This document shows positions 25,080 to 36,787 of a stretch of 64,000 nt of DNA, piece by piece (the first letter of the stretch is position 1; each line of letters begins with the position of its first letter). Source of the stretch: Amphirosellinia nigrospora (taxonomy: Eukaryota > Ascomycota > Sordariomycetes > Xylariales > Xylariaceae); NCBI GenBank assembly GCA_004123355.1, contig SCHM01000002.1, positions 2,480,001 to 2,544,000 on the forward strand, written 5' to 3'. The notes under the pieces were generated by a model. It was not told the DNA's origin and ran no database searches. It saw nothing but the letters and a program-made list of their open reading frames with translations. Both the position numbers and the translations under genes were made by a program.

Positions 25080-27076
25080 ATGCTTTTCAACCGCATTCTG
25101 TCCCGCACCAGCGCTCGAATTCTCCTTCTCAGCAGTACCCGACCCCTCCATCGAACCCAGCTCCTGTACACACGCCAAATGGCGTCTTCTACGACCGACG
25201 GCGCTGTCGCTGGCGCCTCGATAAACGATATACCGAAGTCATGGACCTTTACATCAAAACTGCCAGCCGACGTCTTATTCCCGACACCGGCGGATTCGCA
25301 CAAGACCCGCGCGACCAGATCGGACCCCGCCAGGTTCGCGACGCCCTCTTCACATGGGTGCGCCCACAGCCCGTCAAAGACCCGAGCTGCTCGCCGTGAG
25401 TCCGGCGGGTATGCGCGATCTCGGGATTCGTCGTGGTGACGAGACGAGCCCCGACTTCGTCGCCACGTGGCGGGAACAAGATACAAGGGTGGGACGAGGA
25501 GAAAAGCGAGGGCGGATATCCCTGGGCGCAATGCTACGGCGGTTTCCAATTCGGGTCCTGGGCCGGACAGCTCGGCGACGGGCGCGCCATATCGCTCTTC
25601 GAGACTACGAACCCTGAGACACGCGTGCGCTACGAGTTGCAGCTCAAGGGCGCGGGTTTGACACCGTATAGTCGATTCGCGGACGGCAAGGCCGTGTTAC
25701 GAAGCAGTATCCGCGAGTTTGTCGTTAGCGAGGCGCTGAATGCCCTCGGTATACCATCTACGCGTGCGTTAAGCTTGACGCTGCTGCCGGACGAGAGGGT
25801 GCGCCGCGAGACTATCGAACCCGGCGCTATCGTTGCGCGCTTTGCGCAGACCTGGTTGCGCATAGGCAACTTCGATATCCTTCGCTCACGAGGCGATCGC
25901 AAGCTAATCCGCCAACTCGCCACGTATCTTGCCGAGGATGTATTCGGTGGTTGGGAGACACTACCTGGTCGTCTTGAAGACCCGGATAAGCCGACGGAGA
26001 GTCCGGCACCGCAGCGCGGTGTCCCAGCCGACAAGATAGAAGGGCCGTCGGAGTCGGCCGAGAACCGCTTCACACGCTTGTACAGGGAGATTGTACGGCG
26101 AAATGCCCTGACAGTAGCGAAGTGGCAGGCTTATGGATTCATGAACGGAGTGCTCAATACAGACAATACATCGCTATTCGGACTGAGTATCGATTTTGGA
26201 CCGTTCGCATTCATGGACAATTTCGATCCCATGTACACACCCAACCACGATGATGACCTGCTACGGTACAGTTATCGGAACCAACCTAGCATCATATGGT
26301 GGAATCTTGTGCGATTGGGTGAGTCTTTGGGCGAGCTGCTTGGTGCCGCTGAGGGTGTGGACGAGGAGAAATTTATAAATGACGGAGTCGGGGAAGATCA
26401 AGCGAGTGGGCTCATCGCGAGAGCCGAAAAACTCATCACACAGACCGGAGAGGAATATAAAGCCGTGTTCCTCGGCGAGTATAAGAAGGTCATGACTGCG
26501 CGACTTGGCCTAAAGAATTTCAAGGAGAGTGATTTTGACCAGTTGTTCAGTGAACTGCTGGATACAATGGAGGCTCTAGAATTAGACTTCAACTTGTTCT
26601 TCCGCCGCTTGAGTGGTGTTCAGATCTCAGAGCTGGGATCGGAGCAAGCGCGCCAGGACAAGGCGTCTGTCTTCTTTTACCAGGATGGCGTCACCGGCCT
26701 TGGAGGCGAGGAAGAGGGCCGCAAACGTGTCGGTGCCTGGCTTGAACGGTGGAGACAGCGCGTTCTAGAAGATTGGGGTGACGGCTCGGAAGTGTCCAAG
26801 GAAGCCGATGCGCAGCGTACTGAAGCTATGAAGAAGTAAACCCGAGTTTCATCCCCGTGGCTGGATTCTCGACGAAGTCATCCGCCGCGTGGAGAAGGAG
26901 AAAGAGAGAGATTGTTAGACAGGGTCATGACAATGGCGCTGCATCCATTCGAGGAGAGCTGGGCTGGACGCGTGTTTGATGGGAAATCCTACGATGGCGA
27001 TAAAGAGGAAGAGACGCGCTGGATCTCTGACGTACCAAAAGTTGGACGAGCTTTGCAATGTAGTTGCAGCTCATAG
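25080..27076 (+). CDS. SelO/YdiU-family protein AMPylase (Fmp40-like), mitochondrial
   Basis: Pseudokinase-fold enzyme that transfers AMP to proteins; yeast Fmp40 works in mitochondria in redox control. Residues 1-35 (MLFNRILSRTSARILLL...) are Arg/Ser/Leu-rich without acids, a probable targeting peptide; MASSTT at 25179 is an inner start. Family blocks follow: WTFTSKLPAD, PRQVRDALFTWVRP, LAVSPAGMRDLG, GGYPWAQCYGGFQFGSWAGQ, LGDGRAISL, ELQLKGAGLTPYSR, ADGKAVLRSSIREF and MNGVLNTDNTSLFG-IDFGPFAFMD with the Asn/Asp metal-site residues. About seven frameshifts occur: 25306, 25384, about 25467 and 25473, then 26836, 26854 and 26910. Each is explained by one missing base, and with seven added bases the length is exactly 668 codons. 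The apparent stop at 26837 is false: frame correction continues to FEESWAGRVFDG and ends CSCSS, the redox C-terminus of the family. Confidence 0.88.
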
Positions 27077-27540
27077 TCAACCTTTAATCTGCGATTACTA
27101 CCTAGGTATGCGATCATGTGCACTTTGGTGTATAATACGGTAGAATTGGGGCCGACTGGGTGCCTCGGCGGGTTTCCTTGGCTTCTTTGAAGATTATAGC
27201 TTCAAGTATCAGTAGATCTTGCCTTATATCCGTGGAGGGCGCCTCGGTGCTTCTTTCCTGCATCATCTATTTATAGAGCCTACCCTAGATGTTGTCAACA
27301 CTGACGTACCTCTGGGACGTGCAGATCGGAATCTAGCTCACCAGGACGGCGGTAGTCAAAGCAAGACCAATCCAGTCTTTCACCACACCTCATTTCTACC
27401 TAATGCTTACCTATAATACCGCTCTAGAATGTGCTGCAATGAAGCCATCACTGCTCGCTGAACATCATTGTCACAAATCGTTTTACATTTCATGGCTAAA
27501 CCCATGTAGAAATCTCTCCCTGCCTGGACTGGCGTAATCC
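27077..27540. promoter_or_regulatory. Intergenic region: SelO 3' end and PAP2 promoter
   Basis: 464 bp between two plus-strand genes. No recognisable coding or RNA feature. It should contain the SelO poly(A) site and the promoter of the PAP2-type gene. Confidence 0.5.
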
Positions 27541-28766
27541 ATGGATCAAAGGCCTAACAAACCAGACCCAGCGCGGTCCTCTCATAATCCTATGGCCGCA
27601 CCAAGTTCAAGACCGCAATCAAATGCGAATTTTAAAGTAAGGAGACTGTCTTCGATATGCTCTACAAGGGGTTTGTACGCAGTCGAGAAACGCCCTACAT
27701 TTGGACAGTGGGTTAAAGTTACCTGGCTGGACCTGTTGACTATACTGATTATTGGCGGTGTAGCATTCCCGGTAAGCTGCTTTCGTACCTGATAACCAAC
27801 ATTCGAAGCGCATGTAGCTAACTTTGCTCAGACGTATTACTACGCACTACCGCTAGGCACTCGCGTGTTCCCGTTAGACGTTCAGATGCACGACGGTTCG
27901 GTTTCAACCTCTACCTCATTTATACCTCCCAGTTTCGCATACCCAGCTCGGCCGCAAACGGTCAGCAACTTGCTGATTGCCATCCTCGCCATCGCTTCGC
28001 CAATCATCATCATCTTGCTCATGCAAATTCGGATTCGGAGCTTTTGGGACTTGAACAACGCTCTCCTGGGCTTTTTCTACGCTTTGTTGATATCTTCCGC
28101 GTTTCAGGGGGCTACGAAAGCATTTATTGGGGGTTTCGACCTAATTTCTACGATGTCTGCCAACCCGACACCGACCACGCGAAGGACAAGGGCAACAAAA
28201 CCGGCCTAAATGGCATTGGCTTTCGCAGGGACATGTGGTCCTCCGACGTATGTACGACCGCAGATTCTCGCCAGCTTCGAGATGCAATGCAAGGATTCCC
28301 GAGCGGTCACACGACGACCATAGTAGCGGCGATGGTATATCTCTGCCTTTACCTTAATGCCAAGCTGAAAGTTTTCGCCAATTATCATACACCCTTGTGG
28401 AAACTGGTTGTTCTTGTACTACCTCTCCTAGGTGCTGTATTGGTAGGCGGGACTCTCATCATCGACCACACGCACAATTGGTACGATATTGCCTGCGGCG
28501 CTATAATTGGGGCACTCACGTCATTCGCGGCTTTCCGAATGGTTTACCCGAGTATTTCCGACTGGCGGATCAACCATATACCACTCAACCGCAACGTACC
28601 GTTTGATGGGAGCTCGAGGCCTGATTTCGTGGCGACCACGCGTGCCGGTTGGCGATCGCGAATGAGGGAGATGACCAATATGTCAGCACCTAATTCGGGC
28701 CATGAAGGAGGACTTGAAGATGAAAATGGCAATGGATCTGGTAATCTAAATAGAGCTGCCCCGTGA
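27541..28766 (+). CDS. PAP2-family membrane phosphatase (lipid phosphate phosphatase-like)
   Basis: Integral membrane phosphatase of the PAP2/LPP superfamily, which dephosphorylates phosphatidate or diacylglycerol pyrophosphate. Exons 27541-27771 and 27832-28766 flank a 60-bp GTAAGC...CTCAG intron; corrected length 388 residues. Hydrophobic segments occur at about 62-77, 122-142, 153-170, 240-255, 268-288 and 294-310. Motif C1 is KAFIGGFRP (Lys173, Arg180-Pro181), C2 is PSGH (234-237), C3 is TLIIDHTHNWYD (His292, Asp296). A frameshift near 28136, inside C1, is repaired by one base (TTCCGA for TTCGA). C3 lacks the usual Ser-Arg pair (Thr-Leu instead), a variation that may define a fungal subgroup. 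The tail after 325 is polar and disordered. MAAPSS at 27592 is an alternative start. Confidence 0.87.
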
Positions 28767-29178
28767 GACGGCCCTGCAATAGGTTGATTGTGACTAGAAG
28801 TTACCTGGCAAGGAATTCAATAACACGGCTCTCATATACAAATTAGTTGCCATAACAAATCATTAATAACATAGTAGTTTGATAGTGCTACTTCAGTATG
28901 ATCAACACTTCTTGAAAAGAGCCTCAAAACGTGACGCTATTGTTAGCTTGCTCCTAAACATGTACAGTCATGCGTGGGTTCTCAAACCTCAACAGCTAAA
29001 CCACGGAGTCTCCTTATCTCCGAAATGGTCACGCTTTATGCTTATGTAATACAATTTAAGAGACACCACCCGCGCGGCTCAAGATACCCCTGTTCTTTGG
29101 GATATAGGTTTATTGGCCATTCTGGGAGACGCTTGCAGGTCTTAGTGACTCTAATTTTATACTAGGAGATTCCACAAT
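28767..29178. promoter_or_regulatory. Intergenic region: PAP2 3' end and transcription factor promoter
   Basis: 412 bp with no coding feature. An AT-rich part near 28835-28890 follows the PAP2 stop. The factor's start at 29179 lies in ACAATATGAAT, with no earlier in-frame ATG close by. Confidence 0.5.
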
Positions 29179-30935
29179 ATGAATATCGACGTATCTCCTA
29201 ACGGCCGTCATACCAGCACTGTTAGGAGCTTCAATGGCTGCTGGACTTGCCGACTGCGCCGCAAGAAATGTGACGAAAGACGCCCGGTCTGCGAAATATG
29301 CGCCTCGCTCTACATCACATGCCACTTCGGGCAGGAAAAGCCAGAATGGATGGATGGTGGGGCGCGTCAGGAGCAGATGGCCGCGCGGCTCAAGCAGGAG
29401 GTTAAGGATAACGCCTACCGGCGACGAGAGGGACGGGCCGATATATCCGGCGACTCTACAACCGGTGCAGCCGCCGACATAGCGCCGCCAAGCATGCAAA
29501 ATACCACGGAACCGGACACCCGGTTATCGGCTATCCCGCAGCCCTCGGGCGGGACCTACTGCACACTCATGGCAAAAGACTTGCGAAGCAGTATAAAATT
29601 CGGCCAATCAGATGTTATTCTGATGATGTTTTATCTCGAGAATGTGCTGCCGTTTCTCTTCCCATTCTACCATCCCTCCATAATTCGAGGCGGCCGCGCA
29701 TGGATCATGGAAATGATGATAACTAGTCCGGTTGTGCGACAAGCTACTCTTTGTCTCAGCCCGTACTTCTTTTCTCTTGCACAGGGTACGGCGAATGATG
29801 ACGCATTATGGGAGACGGTTATGAAGCAGACGGGAGAGGCGTTTGCGATGCTAAGTCGAGCGCTACAAATCATCAATGGCTCGGGCATCGCGGAACATAT
29901 GCATGGCGCTGTGCGGATCATGGCAAGCATTGTACAATTACAGCGCTTTGAAATCGCCGTTCTGAGCTTCGAAAACTGTCAGGCACATCACAATGCTGCC
30001 TTGGCTCTATTTGAGCAAATCCTTGATAGCGTTAGACCCGCCGAACTGACAGAACCTTGTGAGAGTTTCGATGCTTTGCTCGACCGTCTTGGGCCCGCAT
30101 CGCCATCTGATGAGTTTCTTCACATCCCGAGTGCTGAACAGGCCGCTTTTCTGTTCTCCTCAACTCTCTTGGTGTTTGATGATATACTCGCGAGTACGGT
30201 TCTTCCCGAACCGCCGAAACTTTATGAGTATCACAAGGGTCTTCTTGGCAATACGAATGGTATGGAACCACGCATTGATCTTGAGGCTACTGTAGGCTGC
30301 CAAAATTGGGTGTTACTACAGATTGGCGAAATCTCAGCCCTAGATGCATGGAAACAACATGCAAGAGCGTTGGCAACCTCGATGTCATGGAACTCGTTCG
30401 CCGTGCAGCAGTAATAAAGTGTTCATTAGAAGCCGAACTCACACGGGTTGAAACTGAGCCCATGGTAGTCACGGAAGAGTATGAAAACGTGCTGGATATC
30501 CTCACAATAGATAGTAGCTCGAGGCCGGGTGCAACTAAGAACCAGACTTCGTTAGTGACACGGGTTTGGGCGCACGCGGCGTTCCTTTACCTATTCGTCG
30601 TCGTATCTGGATGGCAGCCTGCGAATTCCGAGGTCCGTCACCACGTTAACCGAATCATCGAATTACTCTCATCTCACATATCACAACCGTCTTTGTTACG
30701 CACAATGACGTGGCCCTTCGGCGTTGCGGGCTGCCTTGCAGAGCCAGCGCAGGAGGCCCATTTTCGTGCGATGACAGAGAGATTACGGCCGCCAAGCATC
30801 TTCGGCACAATATACAAGGTGTTTGAGACGATGGAGAGTGTGTGGCGTAGGAGAGGTGTGGAAGATGCCGCGACACGAGACCTCGCTACTTGTTTTAGAG
30901 GTAAATGTCAAACTTGTAACTGTTGGTTCTTCTAG
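29179..30935 (+). CDS. Zn2Cys6 transcription factor with Fungal_trans_2-type domain
   Basis: Nuclear DNA-binding regulator of fungal type. The N-terminus has a complete zinc cluster, Cys21, 24, 31, 38, 41 and 48 (C-x2-C-x6-C-x6-C-x2-C-x6-C) with the basic stretch RLRRKK, followed by a linker of about 70 residues. From about 130 to the end is a helical regulatory domain: LMAKDLRSSI, VILMMFYLENVLPFLFPFY, LSPYFFSLAQG, and a C-terminal WPFGVAGCLA...TYKVFETMESVWRRRG-type ending, characteristic of the Fungal_trans_2 family. One frameshift at 30372-30373 (GG for GGG) splits the frame between HARAL and GNLDVMELVRRA; corrected length 585 residues. The last 15 residues (CQTCNCWFF) look unlike the usual ending and may reflect another small error. 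No introns. Targets are unknown. Confidence 0.88.
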
Positions 30936-32290
30936 AAATTTATCCTCCTTTGTACAAGGAGGTTGTTTCATGTCGTAGGTCTTTGTCACGATGTCTACGT
31001 GACATCTCACAGGATCCCTAACAAATATAGAAGGCGCTTGAGTGGTATTACGTGATATGGAACACCTGACCTAGTCACCATCAATTCATTGTGGTAATGC
31101 GAGCCGTCATGAAGTACAGACACGAGGCACAGGAACACATGAATATAAGTAAGTATCCCTGACAAGAACTATCTTGACCAGCGGCCGGCGCTACCTCCAA
31201 TGTAATGTTTGCCTACCCCGATGAGGCCAGGGAGAGATTGCTTCGTAGGCTAGCCAATTGTCTGAAAGCTTTACGAGGTATAGCGCAGAGCAAGGAGGTT
31301 CCTATAGATTATCATGTTACCCTATATGGCATGCCGAAAAGTATAGATTGGAATCCTGGATCATAAGGGAACTGGCTTGCCTCGATCTAAAATAAGGGAA
31401 GGGAGACACAGCACCTGTAGGCCTAAAGAGATTATTGGCCGAATAGAAGTCCGTGTTCCAAGCCTTGGAACAACACCCCTTGCAACGCCCTACGAGGGCG
31501 ATACTGAGGGAGCTTTACTCGAACAAACATCTACGATCTACCTCACCTATGTCATCCCTCCTAGAACATGTCATAGTAATTGAATCCATCGCAGGGAGGG
31601 CGCAGGGGATAAATATTCTATCCTGCCATATGATTACATATGTCCAATATTAATCTTTTCTGTAACAATAACAGCATATTTGCGCTACTTGCTCTAGATC
31701 TTGACATAGAGAAAGCAACCTAGGGTAAACCTGGAATAAACAAAAGTGGAAACTGGGGTTGATATTACGTCGCACATTATTAGAATTGAAACTCGTGGTT
31801 ATATTGCAACTCGTACAGTCATCGGGAGCCGTGTAACATGGTCCTCAGAGAAATTAAACGGCGAACATCTATACTTGGTGAGACTTCGTAAGATTTACCC
31901 AAACCTCAACACAACTCGCGCAGCCAACCATTTCAAGTGTCTATTTACATGTGACCAAAACTTCATTCTTTCAACGTCGCTTGACGTTGCTAAAAGGAGC
32001 ACTTTGGAGTACAAGGCCAACTTGAGTCATACTGCAGTATAGTCAAAGTCGTCCGCAGAGCAGCATTTCTGCCACGATTTTGAATATAAGAGAACACTCA
32101 TTCTCTTTTCAGGTGAGCACCTTCAACCAGATCAAATAACCCAACTACGCCAACAATCATACTTCTCTAGTCAGCCGGTTTACTCGAAACAAGCATTACG
32201 TATCTGGCACTAAGGGAGGTCCCAAGACTTGCTCATTTGATCCCCCATTTTGCTCGATTAGGTCTTATCCTAGCTTTCCCTCGTGTCAAA
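30936..32290. other. Gene-poor stretch right of the transcription factor
   Basis: 1.35 kb without a supported gene. A 98-codon frame at 31746-32042 has no recognisable motif. Composition is becoming more AT-rich but still contains normal CpA and TpG, so RIP has not obviously reached here. Confidence 0.5.
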
Positions 32291-32550
32291 ATGTGCCCAT
32301 ACGTCTCGGTTCAGATTCTATGCCCGACATGTCAGGGGCATCTCGGGAGCTATTGGGGGATCGACTTCGCCGGTGTCAGACAGTCTTGGACGGGGAAGAA
32401 TGTACACAGAGGGTTGTCGGACAGTATCGAACTGTACTATATAGTGGGTCGCAAACGTGCACCTTGTGCAGCCGCCGCCCTCGCGGCCACCAGCGTGGCC
32501 AGCACGGCCAGCGAGCACCCCACCGAAGCCACCGAGGCCGCCGACGCTAG
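32291..32550 (+). CDS. Possible small Cys-rich protein (frameshifted), unknown function
   Basis: Weak candidate. From the ATG at 32291 (CAAAATGTG) a frame begins MCPYVSVQILCPTCQGHLGS. After the G5 run at 32355-32359 the neighbouring frame reads RRCQTVLDGEECTQ and SQTCTLCSRRP and ends at 32550. One extra G in that run joins them into an 86-residue protein with seven cysteines in CxxC-like spacing (CPTC, CTLC), reminiscent of short zinc-binding proteins common in ascomycetes. The tail is Arg/His/Gly-rich. The same kind of one-base homopolymer loss is seen in almost every sure gene here, which supports the join. No signal peptide is visible. No family can be named, and it may be chance. Confidence 0.4.
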
Positions 32551-33354
32551 ACAATACATCGGTAACACGGCCGCACATGGAAGTCGTAGTCGGATTTGAC
32601 AATTTCACTTCGACTACTAGACTGAGATGAGGCAACATGCGCGAAGAGCATCTTTTGCCTTGCCTGCTTATTTCTTCCCCTTTTTTTTTCTCGCTCCATT
32701 TTTATATACGAGAATCAAGAGGAAGCTTGAGACGCCCAATCCGCTCCTTTACAGTCTGAGCGCTATTCTTAATTTATTGAATCTGTCGGCTTTGTATCTT
32801 TTTGGGGGTTACCTAGGGGGCTAGATGGACTATTTATCGGTATGAATTAAGGCCTACGACGAAGTCTTTGTTACCCTGCTGCTAAACTAAGCCCCTGTCT
32901 TACGAGTTAGACTGTTGTTAGGCTCAGTTTGAGCCTCAACCCTAGGAGAGATCATTGATTTAGAAACGCTACACTTTTAAACAGAATGAAAGCTAAGAGA
33001 TGTTAGTTTAGCATATTCTTCACTATTTACTAAATTTGTAACAAGGACATGAAGTAGGTTAAATCCTATATTTTAAAATAATAGTGTTATTTGGAATGAC
33101 AAGCGTAGCCCGTAATTTTGACTTGGCCGACCCAAAAGTATAAATATGGGATCTCGTATAAATTAGTGTCCTTCCATTGATGGGACTCACTGTACCTAAT
33201 AGGCGCGGGCCCCGGTGCACAAACCTTTAAATGCTATCAAGGTCACTTTGCGAGCTATATTGAAACTGACTAAAACCGGCTGGCTGAAGCGCCTATATTC
33301 ACGTGGTGAGTGAAATTATGTTGATTTTTCATTTTTTTCCTCCCTTTCTAGAAA
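32551..33354. other. Transition zone before the AT block
   Basis: About 800 bp with rising AT content. A 65-codon frame at 32627-32824 rich in Phe and Leu is probably chance in T-rich sequence. No genes supported. Confidence 0.5.
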
Positions 33355-33417
33355 AAGAAGCATAAAGATAAAGTAGCCGAAAGTGGTTAAAAGTAAGCAC
33401 GTTTTTTTATGCTTCTT
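33355..33417. repeat. 12-bp perfect inverted repeat at the AT-block boundary
   Basis: aagaagcataaa (33355-33366) is repeated in reverse complement as tttatgcttctt (33406-33417) with a 39-base spacer; flanking A and T tracts lengthen the pairing. It sits exactly where normal sequence changes to RIP-type AT sequence, so it could be the end of a mobile element or a chance palindrome in A/T-rich DNA. Confidence 0.7.
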
Positions 33418-36401
33418 CTTTTTTATTCTTTAAATATTAAGTTCTACTAGGCTGTAGTACTAGCTTATAATATATAGTACTCTTGCTTATTTTTTATTTT
33501 AAATTTTTTTTTTTTTAAGCTTTAGTTTTATATACTATTTTTATTAACTGTACTATTGTATATTTAACCTAGATATTAGTTTTTTTTATAATATAAAAAT
33601 ATTAATAATTAGTATTTTTTTTAAGTATTTTTTTTTTATTATTTTTTTATTTTCTTTTTTTATTTTTTTTTTTAATTTATTTACTTTAGCTTTTTAAAAT
33701 ATAGCTAAAAAAAAAATATTACTAAGTTTTATATAGTTTAAATATTTTAAAATAATAATTATAATAATTATTTATAGCTTTAAAAAATTATATAAATTTA
33801 AACGTTTTTTTTTTATAAAAGCTTTACTAAATACGTAAAATAATATTTTATTATTATAATAATAGGGTTATATATTTTTAAAAATAGCATATATACGTAC
33901 GGAGCTTTAAATATCCTATTTTAAAATATAGCTAACTTTTTAAGGTTATAAGCATAATAGTTAATAAAGCAATTACTATAATATTTATATAAAAATAAAT
34001 CCCCGATAATAATATTAGTATATTTAAGCTATTTATGTTTATATTAATAAATAATAGGCATAAAATATAATATTTAAAAAAACCTTATTTTATAAGTTTT
34101 TCGCTTTTTTAAGTTAAAAAAAGTTTAACAAACAGTTTAAATAATAAAAATAAAAATAATAAATAAATAAATTTATATTAACGATTATTTATTATATATA
34201 AAAAAATAAAAATATAAATAACTAAAAATAATATTTAACGTTTAACTATATTTTATATTTAAATAATATTATTTGCTTTAAAATTTATTAAAATATTTAA
34301 TTATTAATAAACTTTTATATATATATATAGCTATAACTTTTTAAACTTAAAAATATTATAAGCTTAATATATATATAATTAATTATAAGCAGTTAAATAT
34401 TCGATTTAATAATTTTTTATTTTTTATAATATTATAATAAAAAAGTTTAAAAATTAATTAATTATTTTATTAAGCTTTAATTATATTTTTAATTATAAAT
34501 AGGTTTTTTTATTTATTTTAGCGTAAATATATTTAATAAAATTACGATAAAATAAATTAAACTATTTATAAAATTTAAAAAATTTTTTCGTTAAAATTTA
34601 TACTATTTTATTATTAACTTAAAATAAATAATAGTTTAAAACTAACTTTTAATAATACGTTTATCGTTTTTTATTTTATTCGGATAATATTATAGTATAA
34701 AAAATAATTTATAAAACTAATTTAACCGACTATTTTAAAAACGTTATAAAATTATATAAGCTAAAAATATTAAAAAAAATTTTTAGTTCTTAAAAATATA
34801 ACTAAAATATAGCAGTTTTATTTTTTTTTATATTAATAATCTAAGTTATTATTAGATTATTTGTCCGAAATATTTTATTAAACCCGATTTTTCGAAGCTT
34901 ATTAGCTATATTAGTTTTTTAAACTTTAAATAAATATAAATCTTAGCGCGTTATATTATTTAATAGCCTATTTAAAAAGCAGCGCAAATATTTTATTATT
35001 AAAAAACTATTTAAAAAAAGCTTAAAATATTAATATTTTATAATTTATTATAAAATCGAGCCGTTTTAAATTATAAGTTTAAAATAGCTTTTTTTAAATA
35101 ATATAGCAGTTAATATTTACGCTAAATATATCGTAGTAAAAAAATAAAGCTAAAAATAACGTTTTTATATATTAAGTTTTTATATTAATAAAAAAAAAAA
35201 CGAAAAAAAAAAAACGTTTTTATTTAAATTAAAAACGTTTTTTATTTTAAACTACTAAAAGTTTAAATATTCGAACTTAATTTTATATTTTAACTTTTAA
35301 AACTTTTTAAAATATAAAAATAAAAGTTTTATTTAAGCTTTTTAATAAGCTAAAGTTATATTTTTATTAGGTTAAATAAAATAAAATGCTTTTTTTTTAT
35401 TATATCGATTTTTTATTTTTTTAATAACTAATTTTATCGGTAAAAAATTTTATAAAAGCTATTATTAAATCTGCGTTTTTTTTTAATATTAAGTTCTAGC
35501 GACTAAATTAAAATAATAGTATAAAAGCTTTTATTAGCGCTAGTTATATTAGCTACGTTTTTAGCGAATTTATTTTAAGCGTATTTAAACCGCTATAAAA
35601 CTATGTTTAATCGGGGTTTTTTAATTTATATTTATATTTTAAAAATTATTTAACTATTATAAAAAAGTTAAAAATTTTAATAATTATTTAAAATTTTATA
35701 ATATTTATTATAAATAATCTAAATAATTTTATTTTTTTTTCGGTAATTTATTTATATTTTATAATATAATAATTATTTAAAACTTAAGCTAAATTTAATT
35801 TAATATTTTTAATTATAAACTAAATAACTTTTATATATAAATATAATAAAAACTTATTAATTATATTTTAACGATAAAAATCTATAGTTTATAATAAATT
35901 AAAATTATACTAGAGGCCCTTTAATTTAGGGGCAAAAATACTTGAGTTTTTAGGAACTATATATTTAGGTTAATAAGTAAGTATAGTTATTAGTTATGCT
36001 AGTTTGCTTTTTTTTAATAAGTTATATATAGTAAAACTTGCTATTTTATTTTGATTTATTAATTGTAATATTTTGTTTTTTGTATAATTACGTAATCACG
36101 TTATAAAAATATTCGGCTATTTAGTTAATAGTAGCAATAGATTTGCTTATAAATATAAGCGTTAGTATATAGTATTTTTTATATATTTGCTTTATTAATA
36201 GTAGTAATATACGCTAGAATTATATTGTTGTTTTATAATTAAACTATAATTTTAAGCTACGGGGTAAAATTAAAAAGTTAAATATTATAGCGAATAATTA
36301 ATTTTTATTTTAAGTAAAAAAACTTACTATTATTAAAATTTTTAAAACGATTTTTAACCCAGGTAAAATTAAAAAAGTTCTTTAGTAAGCATAAATTGCT
36401 A

Positions 36402-36488
36402 TTTTAAATTTTAAATATAACTATAAGCTATTTTTAATCTTAAATATAATTATAAGCTATTTTTAATTTTAAATATAATTATAAACTT
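36402..36488. repeat. Tandem repeat, 29-bp unit x 3
   Basis: Copies at 36402-36430, 36431-36459 and 36460-36488 share the pattern tttttaatnttaaatataan followed by tataagcta. They differ mostly by C/T or G/A changes, consistent with RIP acting after the array formed. Confidence 0.75.
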
Positions 36489-36553
36489 TATATTTTAAAT
36501 AACGGCGCTATTATAAAATATATTAATTTTTATAACGTATTAAATTTTTATTT

Positions 36554-36787
36554 TTTTCGAAAAAAGCTTAAGTTTATTAATAAGTTTAAAAAAACTTTAT
36601 AAATTAACTAAAACGTTTAAAAAAAAAAAACTTTTCGAAAAAAGCTTAAACTTGTTAATAAATCCGAAAAAAATTTTATAAGCTAGCTAAAACGTTTAAA
36701 AAAAAAAACTTTTCGAAAAAAACCTAAGCTTGCTAACAAATTTAAAAAAACTTTATAAGTTAGCTAAAATATTTAAAAAAAAAAAAC
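36554..36787. repeat. Tandem repeat, 78-bp unit x 3
   Basis: Three adjacent copies starting ttttcga at 36554, 36632 and 36710, each continuing through a gcttaa core and a gctaaaacgtttaaaa end, with exact 78-base period. Differences are mostly transitions. The unit is 26 codons long, so it may be what remains of a repetitive coding region of a transposon or gene. Confidence 0.8.

Noticed and set aside
1-32550. Genes interpreted as pseudogenes because of frameshifts
   Set aside because: Changes are almost all one-base losses in homopolymers, catalytic residues are kept and lengths become multiples of three on correction.
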